This document shows, piece after piece, positions 1 through 11,900 of a DNA stretch of 60,000 nucleotides. How positions within the stretch are numbered: the stretch's first letter is position 1; every line of letters starts with the position of its first letter. Below the pieces are notes generated by a model that was not told the DNA's origin, made no database searches, and worked only from the letters and a program-made list of their open reading frames with translations. Origin of the DNA: Apostichopus japonicus (lineage: Eukaryota; Echinodermata; Holothuroidea; Aspidochirotida; Stichopodidae); assembly GCF_037975245.1 (NCBI RefSeq), contig NC_092568.1, positions 42,027,631-42,087,630 of the forward strand. Direction: 5' to 3'. The translations under genes and the position numbers were made by a program.

Positions 1-226
1 GTGGTTATGTTTAGGTAGTGAGGGTCTACCAAACCCACGTAACATCTCGTATTGTCCCGGGATGTGTAAAACGACACTTCCTTACATTTTTACTGTTAGA
101 AGAGAATTTATATGCAATGTAACGTACGAATATCACTATTATATTTCAAATGTATAATTCGAAATCCACGTTATAACGATACCCATTAAAAGAAATAAAG
201 TAAATGTCACTGTTACTTGTCATTTA

Positions 227-265
227 GCCTTTGAAGAAGATCCTACTAGGATCGAAACGTCAGGC
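227..265 (+). ncRNA. hammerhead-ribozyme-like motif, copy 1
   Basis: Read 5' to 3' on the plus strand: GCCT, then TTGAAGA (core consensus CUGANGA with C to T at the first base), one extra A, a GATCCT/AGGATC stem with a 3-nt loop, GAAAC, then GTC and AGGC. GCCT pairs with AGGC as helix I, and AC/GT is the minimal helix III, followed by the expected cleavage site after GTC. Such minimal hammerheads are known from Penelope-like elements and retrozymes. The substituted core base and the extra A make catalysis doubtful. Confidence 0.4.
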
Positions 266-453
266 CAACTTACTTGTACACATTCTCTTACACAGGCTAT
301 CTAGTAGATAAGCAGTTTGCTAACAGTTTTATTTTATTAAGAAATACTAATAATAGGAATTCAAACATGTTCTTTGCAGTACCGTCAAGCATCAATGTAG
401 TTCTGCTGTCCACTGCGACACTAATGAACTTTAACAAATCGTTTCTTTATTAG

Positions 454-1146
454 GATTTGTCGTCGAATGCTTCATTAGAGAGGTACGTGGGTAAGGTACC
501 TGAAGAACTCCTGGATGAACATATTCGGCTCAAGGAACAATTAACTAAGGTGAGATCCTCTATGATGAATCAATTGAAAAAATCACCATATGCCCAGAGC
601 GACGCAAAGGTCCTTTTTGTCTAAACCTCTAAGCTCTCTAGAGGGTGTAGACCCATTTTCCCTTCTTCTTAGCCTTCTCCCTCCTACTCCTCACCCCACC
701 CCCCACCCTCCCTTCCTTTCCCTGCACCCTACGTCATTAACATACATTTTACACCCTAGTGATGTAGTTGTTTCGTTAATGATGGGTGCATAATAATTCC
801 GGCGTTCCAGAGAAACAGCTGAATAATTTCTTTGTATAACGAGAGAGCTTGCATGTCGAATCTGAGCGGAATTAGATTACTTTAATACTACATGCACATA
901 AAGGTTCAATAACGCAAAACGTTCAGAAAGCCGGAGAGACGAAATTATTTCAATCCGATGTAATTCCTTTTTGTTCAGATGTCTTGTTTTGTTTCTTTTT
1001 TTCCTGCAACTTCTTGTTGAATTGTTTAACTTAAACATCCATGTTTTACTTTCTAGCTGCAAAATATGGTTCAAGAACAAATACGAGGCGTGAGGGGAGC
1101 GGAGAAAGAGCAAGAGCAAGAATCTATAACCGTCCTTGAAACATGA
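454..1146 (+). CDS. 3' end of an unidentified plus-strand gene (last two exons)
   Basis: Two phase-0 coding blocks are visible. Exon 454-549 is preceded by a TTTCTTTATTAG acceptor and followed by a GTGAGA donor; it reads DLSSNASLERYVGKVPEE, then LLDEHIRLKEQLTK. Exon 1057-1146 follows a pyrimidine-rich tract ending TTTCTAG and reads LQNMVQEQIRGV, then RGAEKEQEQESITVLET and a TGA stop at 1144-1146. The joined 61-residue tail is charged, rich in Leu, Glu, Gln and Lys, and looks like a coiled-coil C-terminus. I do not recognise the family and give no function. Upstream exons lie outside the window. The gene converges on BIRC6: its stop and the BIRC6 stop are about 4.5 kb apart, separated by repeats. 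Correct frame across both splice junctions argues against chance; the lack of any family match keeps confidence moderate. Confidence 0.65.
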
Positions 1147-2095
1147 GAGAGTGGGAGATAAATGGATATTACAGTTATCGTATCATGTTTGTTTATTTCC
1201 GGTATTGACAAAATTACATGTCACGACACAGAAAAGGGCAGTCAGTTAACCTGTAAACAAAAGCCGTATCAAGGGTACGGTTATAACCAGTGACGGCACC
1301 AGGGGTCATGGAGGTTGGTTAAACCGAACTGACACCCTTCCACCTCCTAACTCATGGAGGCCGGTTAAACTCAACTGAACCCCTTCCGCCTTCAAAAATT
1401 GCCTGTAGTGTGCACTTAACACAGGAAGGTGCCTATTTGCACCTTCGTTTGTTTTCAACTACGCCCAACTCCCCCACCCCGACCTGCCCTACAATGGAAA
1501 TTCTGGTGTCGCCACTGGTTTTAACTTACCATTATTCTGTTCAAAGCATGACATGTAACATTCACATAAGATGTATACTATTAAAAGTCTAACTGGTATA
1601 TGCGGTTAGGTTTTAATCGAGTTATTAATAGTTTCATGTTTTATCTCTTTTTTTCATCGACACACGTGTGATATGTTTGCTTATTTCATTCTACCTGTTT
1701 GGGACTTTTTTGTTTTGGAACAAAGCTGTTCCCTTTGCAGGCACCTTATTTATATTTATAGGATAACCGTAGGAAGAATGTTAGAATTAATACGTCATAG
1801 TTCAAACCTCCAAAAGCAAGTTTGTGTTATAAGTAACACGTCCATAGATTGTTTTGCATCTTTTCTTCAGACATTTACCTTTAAGATTTGCTTAATGTTT
1901 AGCACGCTATTTTAATTGTAAATCGATTTTGACGTCGGTTTCTCATTACAGGCCTAAATGTTAATGTTAGTCGTCACTGTTTCAGTATCCAACTCTAGTA
2001 ACTCAACAACATAATTATTTTATCTTCATGTAGATATCACAGATCTAATAGACATGTTGTTCGAATGCAATTGAAAACTGTAAAATTTCAATAAA
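1147..2095 (+). other. probable 3' UTR of the plus-strand gene
   Basis: Non-coding sequence after the TGA at 1146. An ATTAAA variant signal is at 1580-1585 and a canonical AATAAA at 2090-2095. Either could end the transcript. The interval contains a hAT-type MITE (1288-1517) and the first copy of a 281-bp duplication. Confidence 0.4.
1288..1517. mobile_element. hAT-like MITE, 230 bp
   Basis: The left end starts CAGTGACGGCACCAG and the right end finishes CTGGTGTCGCCACTG, an inverted pair with two mismatches. Flanks are GTTATAAC (1280-1287) and GTTTTAAC (1518-1525), an 8-bp target-site duplication with one difference. CAGTG ends plus an 8-bp duplication are the signature of the hAT superfamily. 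No transposase is encoded, so it is non-autonomous. Inside are two diverged copies of a block with GGTTAAAC. Confidence 0.7.
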
Positions 2096-2340
2096 GTTAT
2101 AGTTTATGTCCTAGTAACACGTCCATGGATTGTTCTGCATTCTTTCTTCAGAAATTAACCTTTAAGATTTGCGTAATATTTATCACGCTGTTTTAATTGT
2201 TAATCGATTATGACGTCATTTCAAACTCTAGTAACTCAACAACCAAATTCTTTTAACTTCACATAGATATCACAGAACCAATAGACATGTTGGCCTTAAA
2301 ATCTGTAATGCAATTGAAGCATGTACACATTTTCAAAAAT
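1832..2340. repeat. 281-bp imperfect tandem duplication
   Basis: The block starting AGTAACACGTCCAT at 1832 recurs at 2113 with scattered substitutions. Shared landmarks include a TTTAAGATTTGC segment, an ATCGATT-TGACGTC segment and a GTAACTCAACAAC segment. The copies are diverged, so the duplication is old. Confidence 0.75.
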
Positions 2341-2700
2341 TGTTTACGTCGATTTGTGTGTTACTTCTGACGTGGAGCTTATAAGGAGCTGACGTAAGGA
2401 TTTGTTCAATATGGCTGTTGACCAGACACATTGTTTAACCATTGATATCAAAAGGGTCATCTCTCAGAAACAGACAAGTGGGGTATAGAATTATAACCTA
2501 GGGAGATTGCAGCGGCCCACTCAATAATGCAGCTTTAACCTCTTAAAATAACTAAACTGAAAGAATAGGCAATTTTTTTTAAGGAAGCTGAAATACTCCT
2601 GTCTTATTTGAATGTTGCACTTTGTTTTTAATGCGAGAAACTTCAAAATCTTGTTATTGCCGATTGGGATTCAGCTTGATTTGTATAAGTTAGAGCTAGG

Positions 2701-2739
2701 GCTTGACGTTTCGATCCTGGCAGGATCTACTTCAGAGGC
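2701..2739 (-). ncRNA. hammerhead-ribozyme-like motif, copy 2 (inverted)
   Basis: On the minus strand: GCCT, CTGAAGT (core consensus with the last A changed to T), one extra A, GATCCT/AGGATC with a 3-nt loop, GAAAC, GTC, AAGC. Helix I has one C-A mismatch. The layout is that of the copy at 227-265, in opposite orientation. Both copies have CACAGGCTAT and AGATAAG nearby on the plus strand (291-314 and 2751-2774), so both belong to one repeat family. Confidence 0.4.
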
Positions 2740-2888
2740 ATATTTAACTACACAGGCTATTCATTACAGATAAGTAGAATTTAGCTTATTAACTAACGAG
2801 TTGAAAACGAGATAGTTATGTGACATACTTCATACTGGTTATTATCTAGCCATTTAACTTGCAACAAGAATCTCGCTTGACCTAACCA

Positions 2889-4049
2889 CTTGACTTAACA
2901 CCATCATGATCATATGGTTGACTCGGTGTAAGTGGTATGGGATTGAAACTTGACCTAACACCATCATGATCACATGGTTAGTCTCGGTGTAAGGGGTCTG
3001 GGATTGAAACTTGACCTATCACTATCATGATAACATGCTTAATCTTGGTGTAAGGGGTCTGGGATTGAAACTTGACCTAACACCATCATGATCACATGGT
3101 TAGTCTCGGTGTAAGGGGTGTGGGATTGAAACTTGACCTTACACCATCATGATCACATAGTGAGTCTCGGTGTAAGGGGTCTGGGATTGAAACTTGACCT
3201 AACACCATCATGATAACATGGTTAGTCTTGTAGTAAGGGGTCTGGGATTGAAACTTGACCTAACACCATCATGATCACATGGTAAGTCTTGATGTAAGGG
3301 GTCTGGGATTGAAACTTGACCTAACACCATCATGATCACATGGTTAGTCTCGGTGTAAGGGGTCTGGGATTGAAACTTGACCTATCACTATCATGATAAC
3401 ATGCTTAATCTTGGTGTAAGGGGTCTGGGATTGAAACTTGACCTAACACCATCATGATCACATGGTTAGTCTCGGTGTAAGGGGTGTGGGATTGAAACTT
3501 GACCTTACACCATCATGATCACATAGTGAGTCTCGGTGTAAGGGGTCTGGGATTGAAACTTGACCTAACACCATCATGATAACATGGTTAGTCTTGTAGT
3601 AAGGGGTCTGGGATTGAAACTTGACCTAACACCATCATGATCACATGGTAAGTCTTGATGTAAGGGGTCTGGGATTGAAACTTGACCTAACACCATCATG
3701 ATTACATGGTTAGTCTCGGTGTGAGGGGTCTGGGATTGAAACTTGACCTAACACTACCATGATCACATGGTAAGTCTTGATGTAAGGGGTCTGGGATTGA
3801 AACTTGACCTAACACCATCATGATAACATGGTTAGTCTTGATGTAAGGGTTCTGGGATTGAAACTTGACCTAACACCATCATGATAACATGGTTAGTCTT
3901 GATGTAAGGGGTCTGGAATTAAAACTTGACCTAACACCATCATGATAACATGGTTAGTCTTGATGTAACCGGTCTGGGATTGAAACTTGACCTAACACCA
4001 TCATGATAACATGGTTAGTCTTGATATAAGGGGTCTGGGATTGAAACTT
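2889..4049. repeat. 61-bp satellite, about 19 copies, with 366-bp higher-order repeat
   Basis: Units begin CTTGACCTAACACC at 2889, 2949 and then every 61 bp to 3986. Six-unit blocks 2949-3314 and 3315-3680 match unit by unit, including private variants, so a 366-bp higher-order unit was duplicated. Each unit carries a potential hairpin; in the 3132 and 3498 variants CCTTACACC pairs perfectly with GGTGTAAGG. The array fills the space between two convergent genes. Confidence 0.95.
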
Positions 4050-4221
4050 TTTTTCATGTCCAAGCTCTCCTTTGGTCTTAAAGGCGGTATGAACTGACTT
4101 GAAGCCATGGGTCATTTATCATTATTTTAACATTTTCCCTTTCTTCAGAGCAAGCATATGTTAAACATCTTTTCAAGTAAAGAAAACATGAGAAAAAAAA
4201 CATTTCCATATTCCTAGTATT

Positions 4222-4227
4222 TTTATT
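4222..4227 (-). promoter_or_regulatory. candidate polyadenylation signal of BIRC6
   Basis: AATAAA on the minus strand, the only canonical hexamer I found between the BIRC6 stop and the satellite. Use of it would give a 3' UTR of about 1.4 kb. An ATTAAA variant lies at 5114-5119. Confidence 0.35.
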
Positions 4228-4732
4228 TTGGATGAATTTCCTGCCTGCTTTTTCATTTTTACATTTAGTATGTCTATACATTATCAACAAGAGCTTGTGA
4301 ATATCATCTTTCTAGATAAATTTCATTATGCTAATATTCTTTCAACATACATCTTGACACACTCACACACACACACATATAAAAAAAAAAAATCTTTGAA
4401 AATTCACCATTCAATAAAACCAAGTCCTCAATCTCTTTAAAATCTTTCCGTTTCATTCAACTAATATAGTCAAGCTTATAACTATTATTTCTAAGAATAT
4501 TAATGAGAAATGATAGTAATCTTAATATTCCAACGACCTTATACCATTCACAGAGAATACCAATGGTACCTTAGGATAAATATCAAACCAGTGTTCCTAT
4601 CATATTCACCAAGCAAAGGAAGTAACAAAAAATGGAATATGAAACATCATATTGTGAACTAAAAGAGTGCCTTATCCTAAATACTCAAATAATAGCATGT
4701 ACAGAACCACCTGCATAATGTTATACTTATCA

Positions 4733-4910
4733 TATCATTACTTATCATATCATTAGTTATCATATCATTACTTATCATATCATTACTTATCATATCATTA
4801 CTTATCATATCATTACACATATCATTACTTATCATATCATATCATTACATATCATATCATTACTTAATATCATTATCTTATCATATCATATCATTACTGA
4901 TCATATCATT
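4733..4910. repeat. simple array of about 15 bp (TATCATATCATTACT)
   Basis: About eleven degenerate units of CTTATCATATCATTA, within the presumed BIRC6 3' UTR. Some units are shortened to 10 bp. Confidence 0.85.
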
Positions 4911-5319
4911 TCACTATGCTTATCTGCTACTAGCATACCTAATGCAATGCAGGTGAATACAAACTTAAATATGTCAGAATGCAACACTATCCCTCACTGA
5001 AAGGCTGCATAGCATGTACATGTAGACATTAATATCACCATTCAGGAGGTAGCAAAATCCTCACTTTTCTTCTGTTTTATGTACGAAGCTAAACATTGGT
5101 ACCATTATGAGTATTTAATAATAGTAGCTACTAACGAAGCAGTAGACATAACACCTGGTTTGGAGAAACTAAAGGTTTACACTAACATATTAGATTATTC
5201 AGTTAAAACCCTTCAATGACGAAGGAGTAAACCGTTAGGTGTAAAACATGAACCTAACCTTGAAATAGAAAACACTCCCCTGACAGGCACAGGGCTGCCT
5301 GGAAATATTGCAATCCACA

Positions 5320-5612
5320 TCATGCATGATCATCATGTGATCAACAACATATGTCATGTGAACAGCAACATATATCATGTGATCAACAACATATGTCATG
5401 TGATCAACAACATCTCAGACTTGTCATGTGATCAATAAATTGGACCATGTCATCTGAACCATTTGCTTGACAACATCTATCATGTGATCAACAATACTTA
5501 TAAATCACATGAACATGCATGCTAATCATGTGAATTATGTATGTATCATGCGATCAGCAATACTTATTAACTCACATGACCACACATGCCAGTCATGTGA
5601 TTTATAAATATC
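5320..5612. repeat. degenerate CATGTGATCA repeat next to the BIRC6 stop
   Basis: The strings TCATGTGATCA, TCATGTGAAC and ATCACATGA recur more than ten times at about 20-30 bp spacing, in both orientations. The run ends at the BIRC6 stop codon: the last ATCATGTGATC overlaps the final Ile-Thr-stop codons. Confidence 0.7.
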
Positions 5613-5964
5613 ATGTGATCAGAATTGCTTCATCATCATCCCAATCATAGTCATCACTCATTTCCTCTGCGGAGTCTAGAAGCATTGGTAACTCCATCAG
5701 GCCGATATCAATGTCATTGTGGACAGCCCCTGTGTCTGTTACATTCATGGCTATAGCCAGCTCCACAGGGTCTTCAGGAGCCACTGCTCCTCCGGTCCCT
5801 GCTTCATCAACTCCTGCTTGGGAGGTAGAAGCTTCCTCACTGGTCGATGATGCTGCTGCTCCTGCTGCCTGTTGATTGGCTGAGCTCTCCTCCCTGGGAA
5901 TTAAATTCAATGACTCTGGCGGCTGTAGACTGCGAAGTTCTTCCTGTAAGTGAGCCGTGTGCCT
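5611..5964 (-). CDS. BIRC6: BIRC6 terminal exon and stop
   Basis: Reads [20 protein letters not shown], then a Ser/Ala/Glu-rich tail ending [12 protein letters not shown] and TGA. RHTA-L-EEL is conserved; the acidic tail is longer than, and unlike, the vertebrate C-terminus. Confidence 0.95.
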   Translation of the reverse strand, partial: RHTAHLQEELRSLQPPESLNLIPREESSANQQAAGAAASSTSEEASTSQAGVDEAGTGGAVAPEDPVELAIAMNVTDTGAVHNDIDIGLMELPMLLDSAEEMSDDYDWDDDEAILIT

Positions 5965-8900
5965 CTGTTGGTTGAAAGGGAAACTTATCAAACCAGTGCA
6001 CCCTATTATGCACACCCTAGCTGCCAAATATCCATAGGGAATGTTCTTGTATGTTAAGGGTATATGCGAAGGCAGTGTGTCCTTTCGTTCATGGACATTT
6101 CTATCAGATATACCCGTATAATTAAGCCTATCTAAGATACTAGAGAGTACTGTTGGTTATCTCTTATCAACTGTACATGGGTTAGGTCTTGAGCAGATTC
6201 ATATCTCCAGCACACTCCACGGCTAGCCAACATTACGCATGTTTAAACCCCCCCCCCTCCTGTCACCCCCTATGGATCCCTAGCTTTAAAACTCAACCAA
6301 CAAGCAGTTTGTACTTCTCTTAATGTCATACATCTCTCATCCAATACCAATTTTTTTTGACTATCTGCATCTAATTAACCTCCAGCACTTGATTAATTTT
6401 TGAATAAATATAAATGTTACCTTGAGAGCGGCTAGATGATGTGTGACAGTTCTCCCAACTCGTTTGTCATTACAGAATGATGTCATCTGTTTAATCCAAG
6501 AGTCACACTGCCGTAAAACTTCATCCTTCTTCAAGTAAAAATGAGCTTGGATTACCTGCAAGAGGAAACACTGATAGTTTATATAATTGAAACATTGCCA
6601 TGTTATGTAACTTAATAAACTTGTTTAAATTCTTATTTTCATCTGAAATGGCACCTAACAAATAAAATTAATTATCATCCAAAACTAACCCTACCCTGGA
6701 TCACTCTGGATATATCACTCACAACACAACCTGGCTCTCTCTGGAAATATCATTCAAACCTAACCCAAACCCAGCCACTCCCAATATATAATTCAAAACT
6801 AATCCTACCTGGGTCAATACAGATATATCATTCAAAACTAATCCTACCTGGGTCACTACAGATATATCATTCAAAACTAATCCTAACCCAGCCACTCCCA
6901 ATATATGATTCAAAACAGATATATGATTCAAACTAATCCTACCTGGGGGGGGGGTAGATATTTGTATATACCCTTGGCATTGCATTGGCTTACACCCTGC
7001 ATGCCTGTCCATGTGAATGTACCAACCTTACAAGTACATTTCTATGATATTTTGTTATTCTTACAACCAGTAACTTGACATTTCTTTTACAGTTTCCCAT
7101 TTCCTACATCAATTAATTCACATCTGATTTACCAAGCAGTAATTAATCAGCCAAGCAGTAATTAATCAGACACAACTGTTTACTGACCTCCTTGAAGCAA
7201 GCAGGGGGGTGTCTGAGCATTTCCAGCATTCCCCATTTGACAGTTGCCTGCATGATATTAGCATCATATTCACGAGAGCTCTTGGTTCCAGAGACAGTAC
7301 CCCTAGACCTCTCATAGCCCGGCTCGTTGAAGTAAGGTTCAGCAACCAATATAAGAGATTGAATAGACACCAGCACCTACGATGAAATTCAGGCAATTCA
7401 AAATAAAACCGTTTCTTATCACTTCCGACATTCAAAATGTAAGAACTTAGGTTTACTTGAAGACTCTGTGTTCTCTATGCCCAATCAAACTATGTGGCAC
7501 ACATTAATCTCTCCTCACTAACTGTCTATCACTTATACCCTTCCCACCTTTCTAATAATCACTTGTATCGATTGACATGTCACTTCTCTGTCTCTCAGAC
7601 AGACATACTACCACTGTACCTTCCAAAAGCAACTTTCCAACAAGACTAATATTTGGTCACAAACATGATTCTTTCTCTACAATATCGCCTGCATTGACAT
7701 GATAAGGGCCATACGGATATCAAGACCCTGTCTGGGGTCCACACAACAGGGATGAGCCTGGGGTAAAAAAAAATCACGGAACTTTACAAAATATGTGGTA
7801 TAGGCTCCAGTTTGTGTATGCTACAGTGTGTTAGGATAATAGTTTTTGTCACTGAGGTAGAAAAGAAATCACGAATATTCCGCGAATTCCCGGAAAAAGC
7901 TCATGCCTGACACAAGAACCAAATCCACCAGGGCAATACCATTAAAGACCTTACCTGAAGAAAGCTTGAGGTATCCCCGTTCCACTTCTCCTCAGGTCTA
8001 CCATGCCAAGTGTTTAACACACTGAGACAAACCTGATAACAAATGTGAGATAGTAATAAAAACTATATGGAAACTGGAAGCCACCTAAACACCATAGCCA
8101 AACTCAAAACATAGTAAACTCATTTAGCTTATCAAGACTTCAAAACATAAACATCTTAAGCAGCTTCCTTTTATTTGAAGGACTGTTGCTAATGATGAAT
8201 AAATGTGTCTTATCACTCTCATGTATTCCAATAGGCTAAAAAATGGTGCATAAACCTGCTCAGTCTTACCTATAGGCAAAAAACAAACTCTAATGTATAA
8301 ATAGTAAACAGTGCAAAGAAGAACAATGCACAAAGGACACTTGTGCAAAGTAGAACTTTGCAGTAGTATTATTTTAGGATATCTCAATACATTACAATCT
8401 ACAGTGACATAATTTGAGCCTCAATACATGGTTCTGACATACTAGTCTACACAGTCATGCATGTACTCCTCACATGTAAGTTATACAAGTTAGTTTCAGC
8501 AGGATTTAAAGCAGTTACCTATGTGGAATGTACACCATCAACTCAGCTATACAAGCTAACAAGAGCTCACATTACACAGTTTTATTGATACAATCAAAAA
8601 TGGACAGAAGGGACATTTCACATGAAAAAGATCAATGCAGGTATAGAATTATAAACACATGTTGAAGAGAGCTCTAACAGTAGTTGTTTATCCATGTCAT
8701 ATTGATAGCAAAGCTCTGTTAAACCAACCTTTCCATCATTGTAGAGATTGGGGTTGAACCTAACACTGTGTTGGCCAGTGGTCTCCAGATTGACCAACAT
8801 GGGCGACTTTGGATAATCACTGGGAAAGAAGACATCAAACTCAAAACAACCTAGGGAGTAAGGAGTCTCACAAGGACCAGTGATTAAAACCTGAAACCAT

Positions 8901-11900
8901 AAATAAGAAAAGAATTAGTTAAAGTACTGGCTAGCATTCAATACACACCCTAAGGAGTAAGGAGTCTCACAAGTACCAGTGAACAAAACCTACAATAATA
9001 AATAAGGATAGAATTAGGTCAAGTACTGACTGGCACTCCAAACACACCCCCTAAGGAGTAAGGAGTCTCACAAGGAAATGTGATTAAAACCTACAATGAG
9101 AATAATGATACACTATTTGAAGTTATTGACTAGTTCTTAACAAATAAACACATATTATACTGCCAATTTACTACAGCAACTACATAGTCACACAACATCC
9201 AATACAAGAAGCCTTCACAAAATTTGGTCACAACCTAACTTTGTAAAGTTCAAATGTGGTTGGCATAACACATCAAAAATACTAATTAGTTTGACCTGTG
9301 CATCTAGAAGGTATTGGGTACATCTTTTACAATCTTCTTCTCTAATTAAGATTAAAGATTAAGATATTGAAACAAATAAATTAAGACATCAAATTTCTTC
9401 CAAACAAAATGACCGAAATGAGAATGTGAATACTGAGACTTTTTGAGATTAGTTTTGAGACTGTTTACCTTCATGACATCAAGACGATCTTCATCGCATC
9501 TCACAAAGACTGTAGAAGATGAAGAGAGTGGTAGAGAGGTGGAGAGGGTGACTGCCTCCTGCGCCAACCTTCGAGCCCTGCCAGCATTCTTGATATTTCC
9601 AGCAGATTGGACCCTCGAGGCAAAATGATGGGACAGGTTGAATTTAATCTTACCATCTGCATCCTCTGTGATCATCTCAAAGGTATCTATAAAAGAACAA
9701 CCAGTGTTACTCTCACTGATAACAATACAATGATGAATGATATCACTTCAATTTTAATAAAAGGGACCATCATCAATATATTATGACTACGAAAATCCTT
9801 CAGGACCATAATCACTGTACATCAGTATTTGAAACAGATCAACTGTTAACAAATGATATGTCAATGGGAGTAAACTGTTAACATATGATGAGAGTCAAAG
9901 TAAGCACTTTAATTTTCATATGAGATGACATGTTCACAATTAGGTCAATAGCCAAGTATCTGGAGCAGTGACTTACCAAACTGAAGTTTCTTCATGATTG
10001 CAACATACTGGTCATCCTTGGATTGACTAGACCCAGCACTAGCTGCTCCTTCAGATGACATGTACCCATCTCTGCCATCAATACCACCTGAAAGAGTAAA
10101 ATAGTAGATAGGACCTGATAGAGTAACAAAACAAGTATTGAAAGTAATATCAAGTTGTGTTTGTACCATGATGTTATATGTAGGTAACTACAACACATGC
10201 TCAATACCTGCTGAAATCTGTTTCTGTTGAAGCAAATACAAACACTCTGTCTTGGCCAACATCACTAACATTGTGACCTATATAGACATGGTTTAATTTT
10301 ATGCAAAATATCTTATTACTGCTAACTGGTAGGGTTTGAACACAACCTTACCTCATCTGGAGAAAAAGCAACTTCGAAAAACCTGCTTAGCTATTTCTCT
10401 GAGAGTAAAATTGCAGTGATAACTTACTACTTTCAAGCCCAACTAACTGGTAAGGCAACTAACTTGACAGCTGAGAAAAACAATTTGGAACATTAGAAAT
10501 AAATTGCAGACCAGAACCAAATCATTCATACAGAACAATGCACAAGTTATTCAGTGCATATGGTGTCCATAAACCTAGCATTGCATATTCAGTATTCACA
10601 AGACTTAGCTTAATTTAATTCCTTCTATTGAACAATTCATGAACATGCAGCAGCTTACTGACCTTTCTTTTCTCTGATTAATTGCTCTACGGTGGCCCTG
10701 ACCAGTTCCAAGGTTTTGTTTATTTCTGGGATGAGTTGAGCTAAGCCCTCTGTCTCCTTCTCATCTGTTTCATCCTCTCCTTTACCAGACGACTTTACTC
10801 GTCTGCTGGACGTCTTTCTCTTGTCTTTCTTGGCTTTGCTTCCATTCCTGGAAAGAGACCCGCAAGGTATTTATCACTCTCAACATAAGACCATTCTATG
10901 ATAAACATCATTATAAACCTGGTGATAAGGACACCTTAGCCAGTTTAAATGCAAGAAAAGAATCCACTCACCCAAGTTTTGAATTGTAGACATCCACACA
11001 GTTCTTCATTGTTTCCAATAAATTGAGTAAGGTGACATCACTGGTATTAGCAGGGGCATCGTCTTGATGGATGAGGAGAGACGAGAGGCTGGAACTACCA
11101 GCCAGGGCTCTCAGGATCTCCAGTACTGAACAGTACAATGGCACATGCTGGGCCATGTCAAGCACTGGACAAATAAAGATATAATGAGAGATTCACTTAA
11201 TACATTGGTAACCTGAGTAATAGATATCTTCAGTACTGAACAGTACAATGGCACATGCTGGGTCATGTCAAGCACTGGACAAATAAAGATATAATGAGAG
11301 CATTCACTTAATACATCAGAATCTGAGTAATAGAAGCAAACAATTTGTAAATGTTTGCGGGAAGAAACTCTACAGCTTAAACTGTAATATGATGGACATA
11401 ACTATCATTATCAACCCTAACAACAGATACAAATGAGAACATTGGATGTCTGCTATCTATTGATCAGCTATTGATCTTAACCAGATAATCAATAATCTGA
11501 GTCTGATCCAATAGATATATGATGATTGCAATCATATATCAGACAGGATCAACATGTTATGACTGACAGAGATCCCAAAAAGGTTACTTAGATGAGATGA
11601 CTGGTGTGAGTTGACTTACCTGAGTCATTCCTGAGATAGGATGAGATGGCTGGTAGTAAGCAGGACTGTTTTAGGAGCTCTACCAGGACAGTTGGGAAGA
11701 TACTCTGTTGTTGGTCCTCACTAAGGTCAGGGGTCACCTCCAGGAAGGTAGTCTCATTATCCCAGTCATGAGGATAGATGTAACCTGAGAGTACCTGTAC
11801 ACAGGAACGAGTCAAACAGGAAAAAGAGAAACATTAACACCAAACCTGTATCTAACATGCAACCAGCTGACTAATCAGTAGTGAATCTTTTACAGCACTG

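Noticed and set aside
2889-4049. Possible CRISPR-like array
   Set aside because: Units are contiguous 61-mers without unique spacers, in an animal genome.
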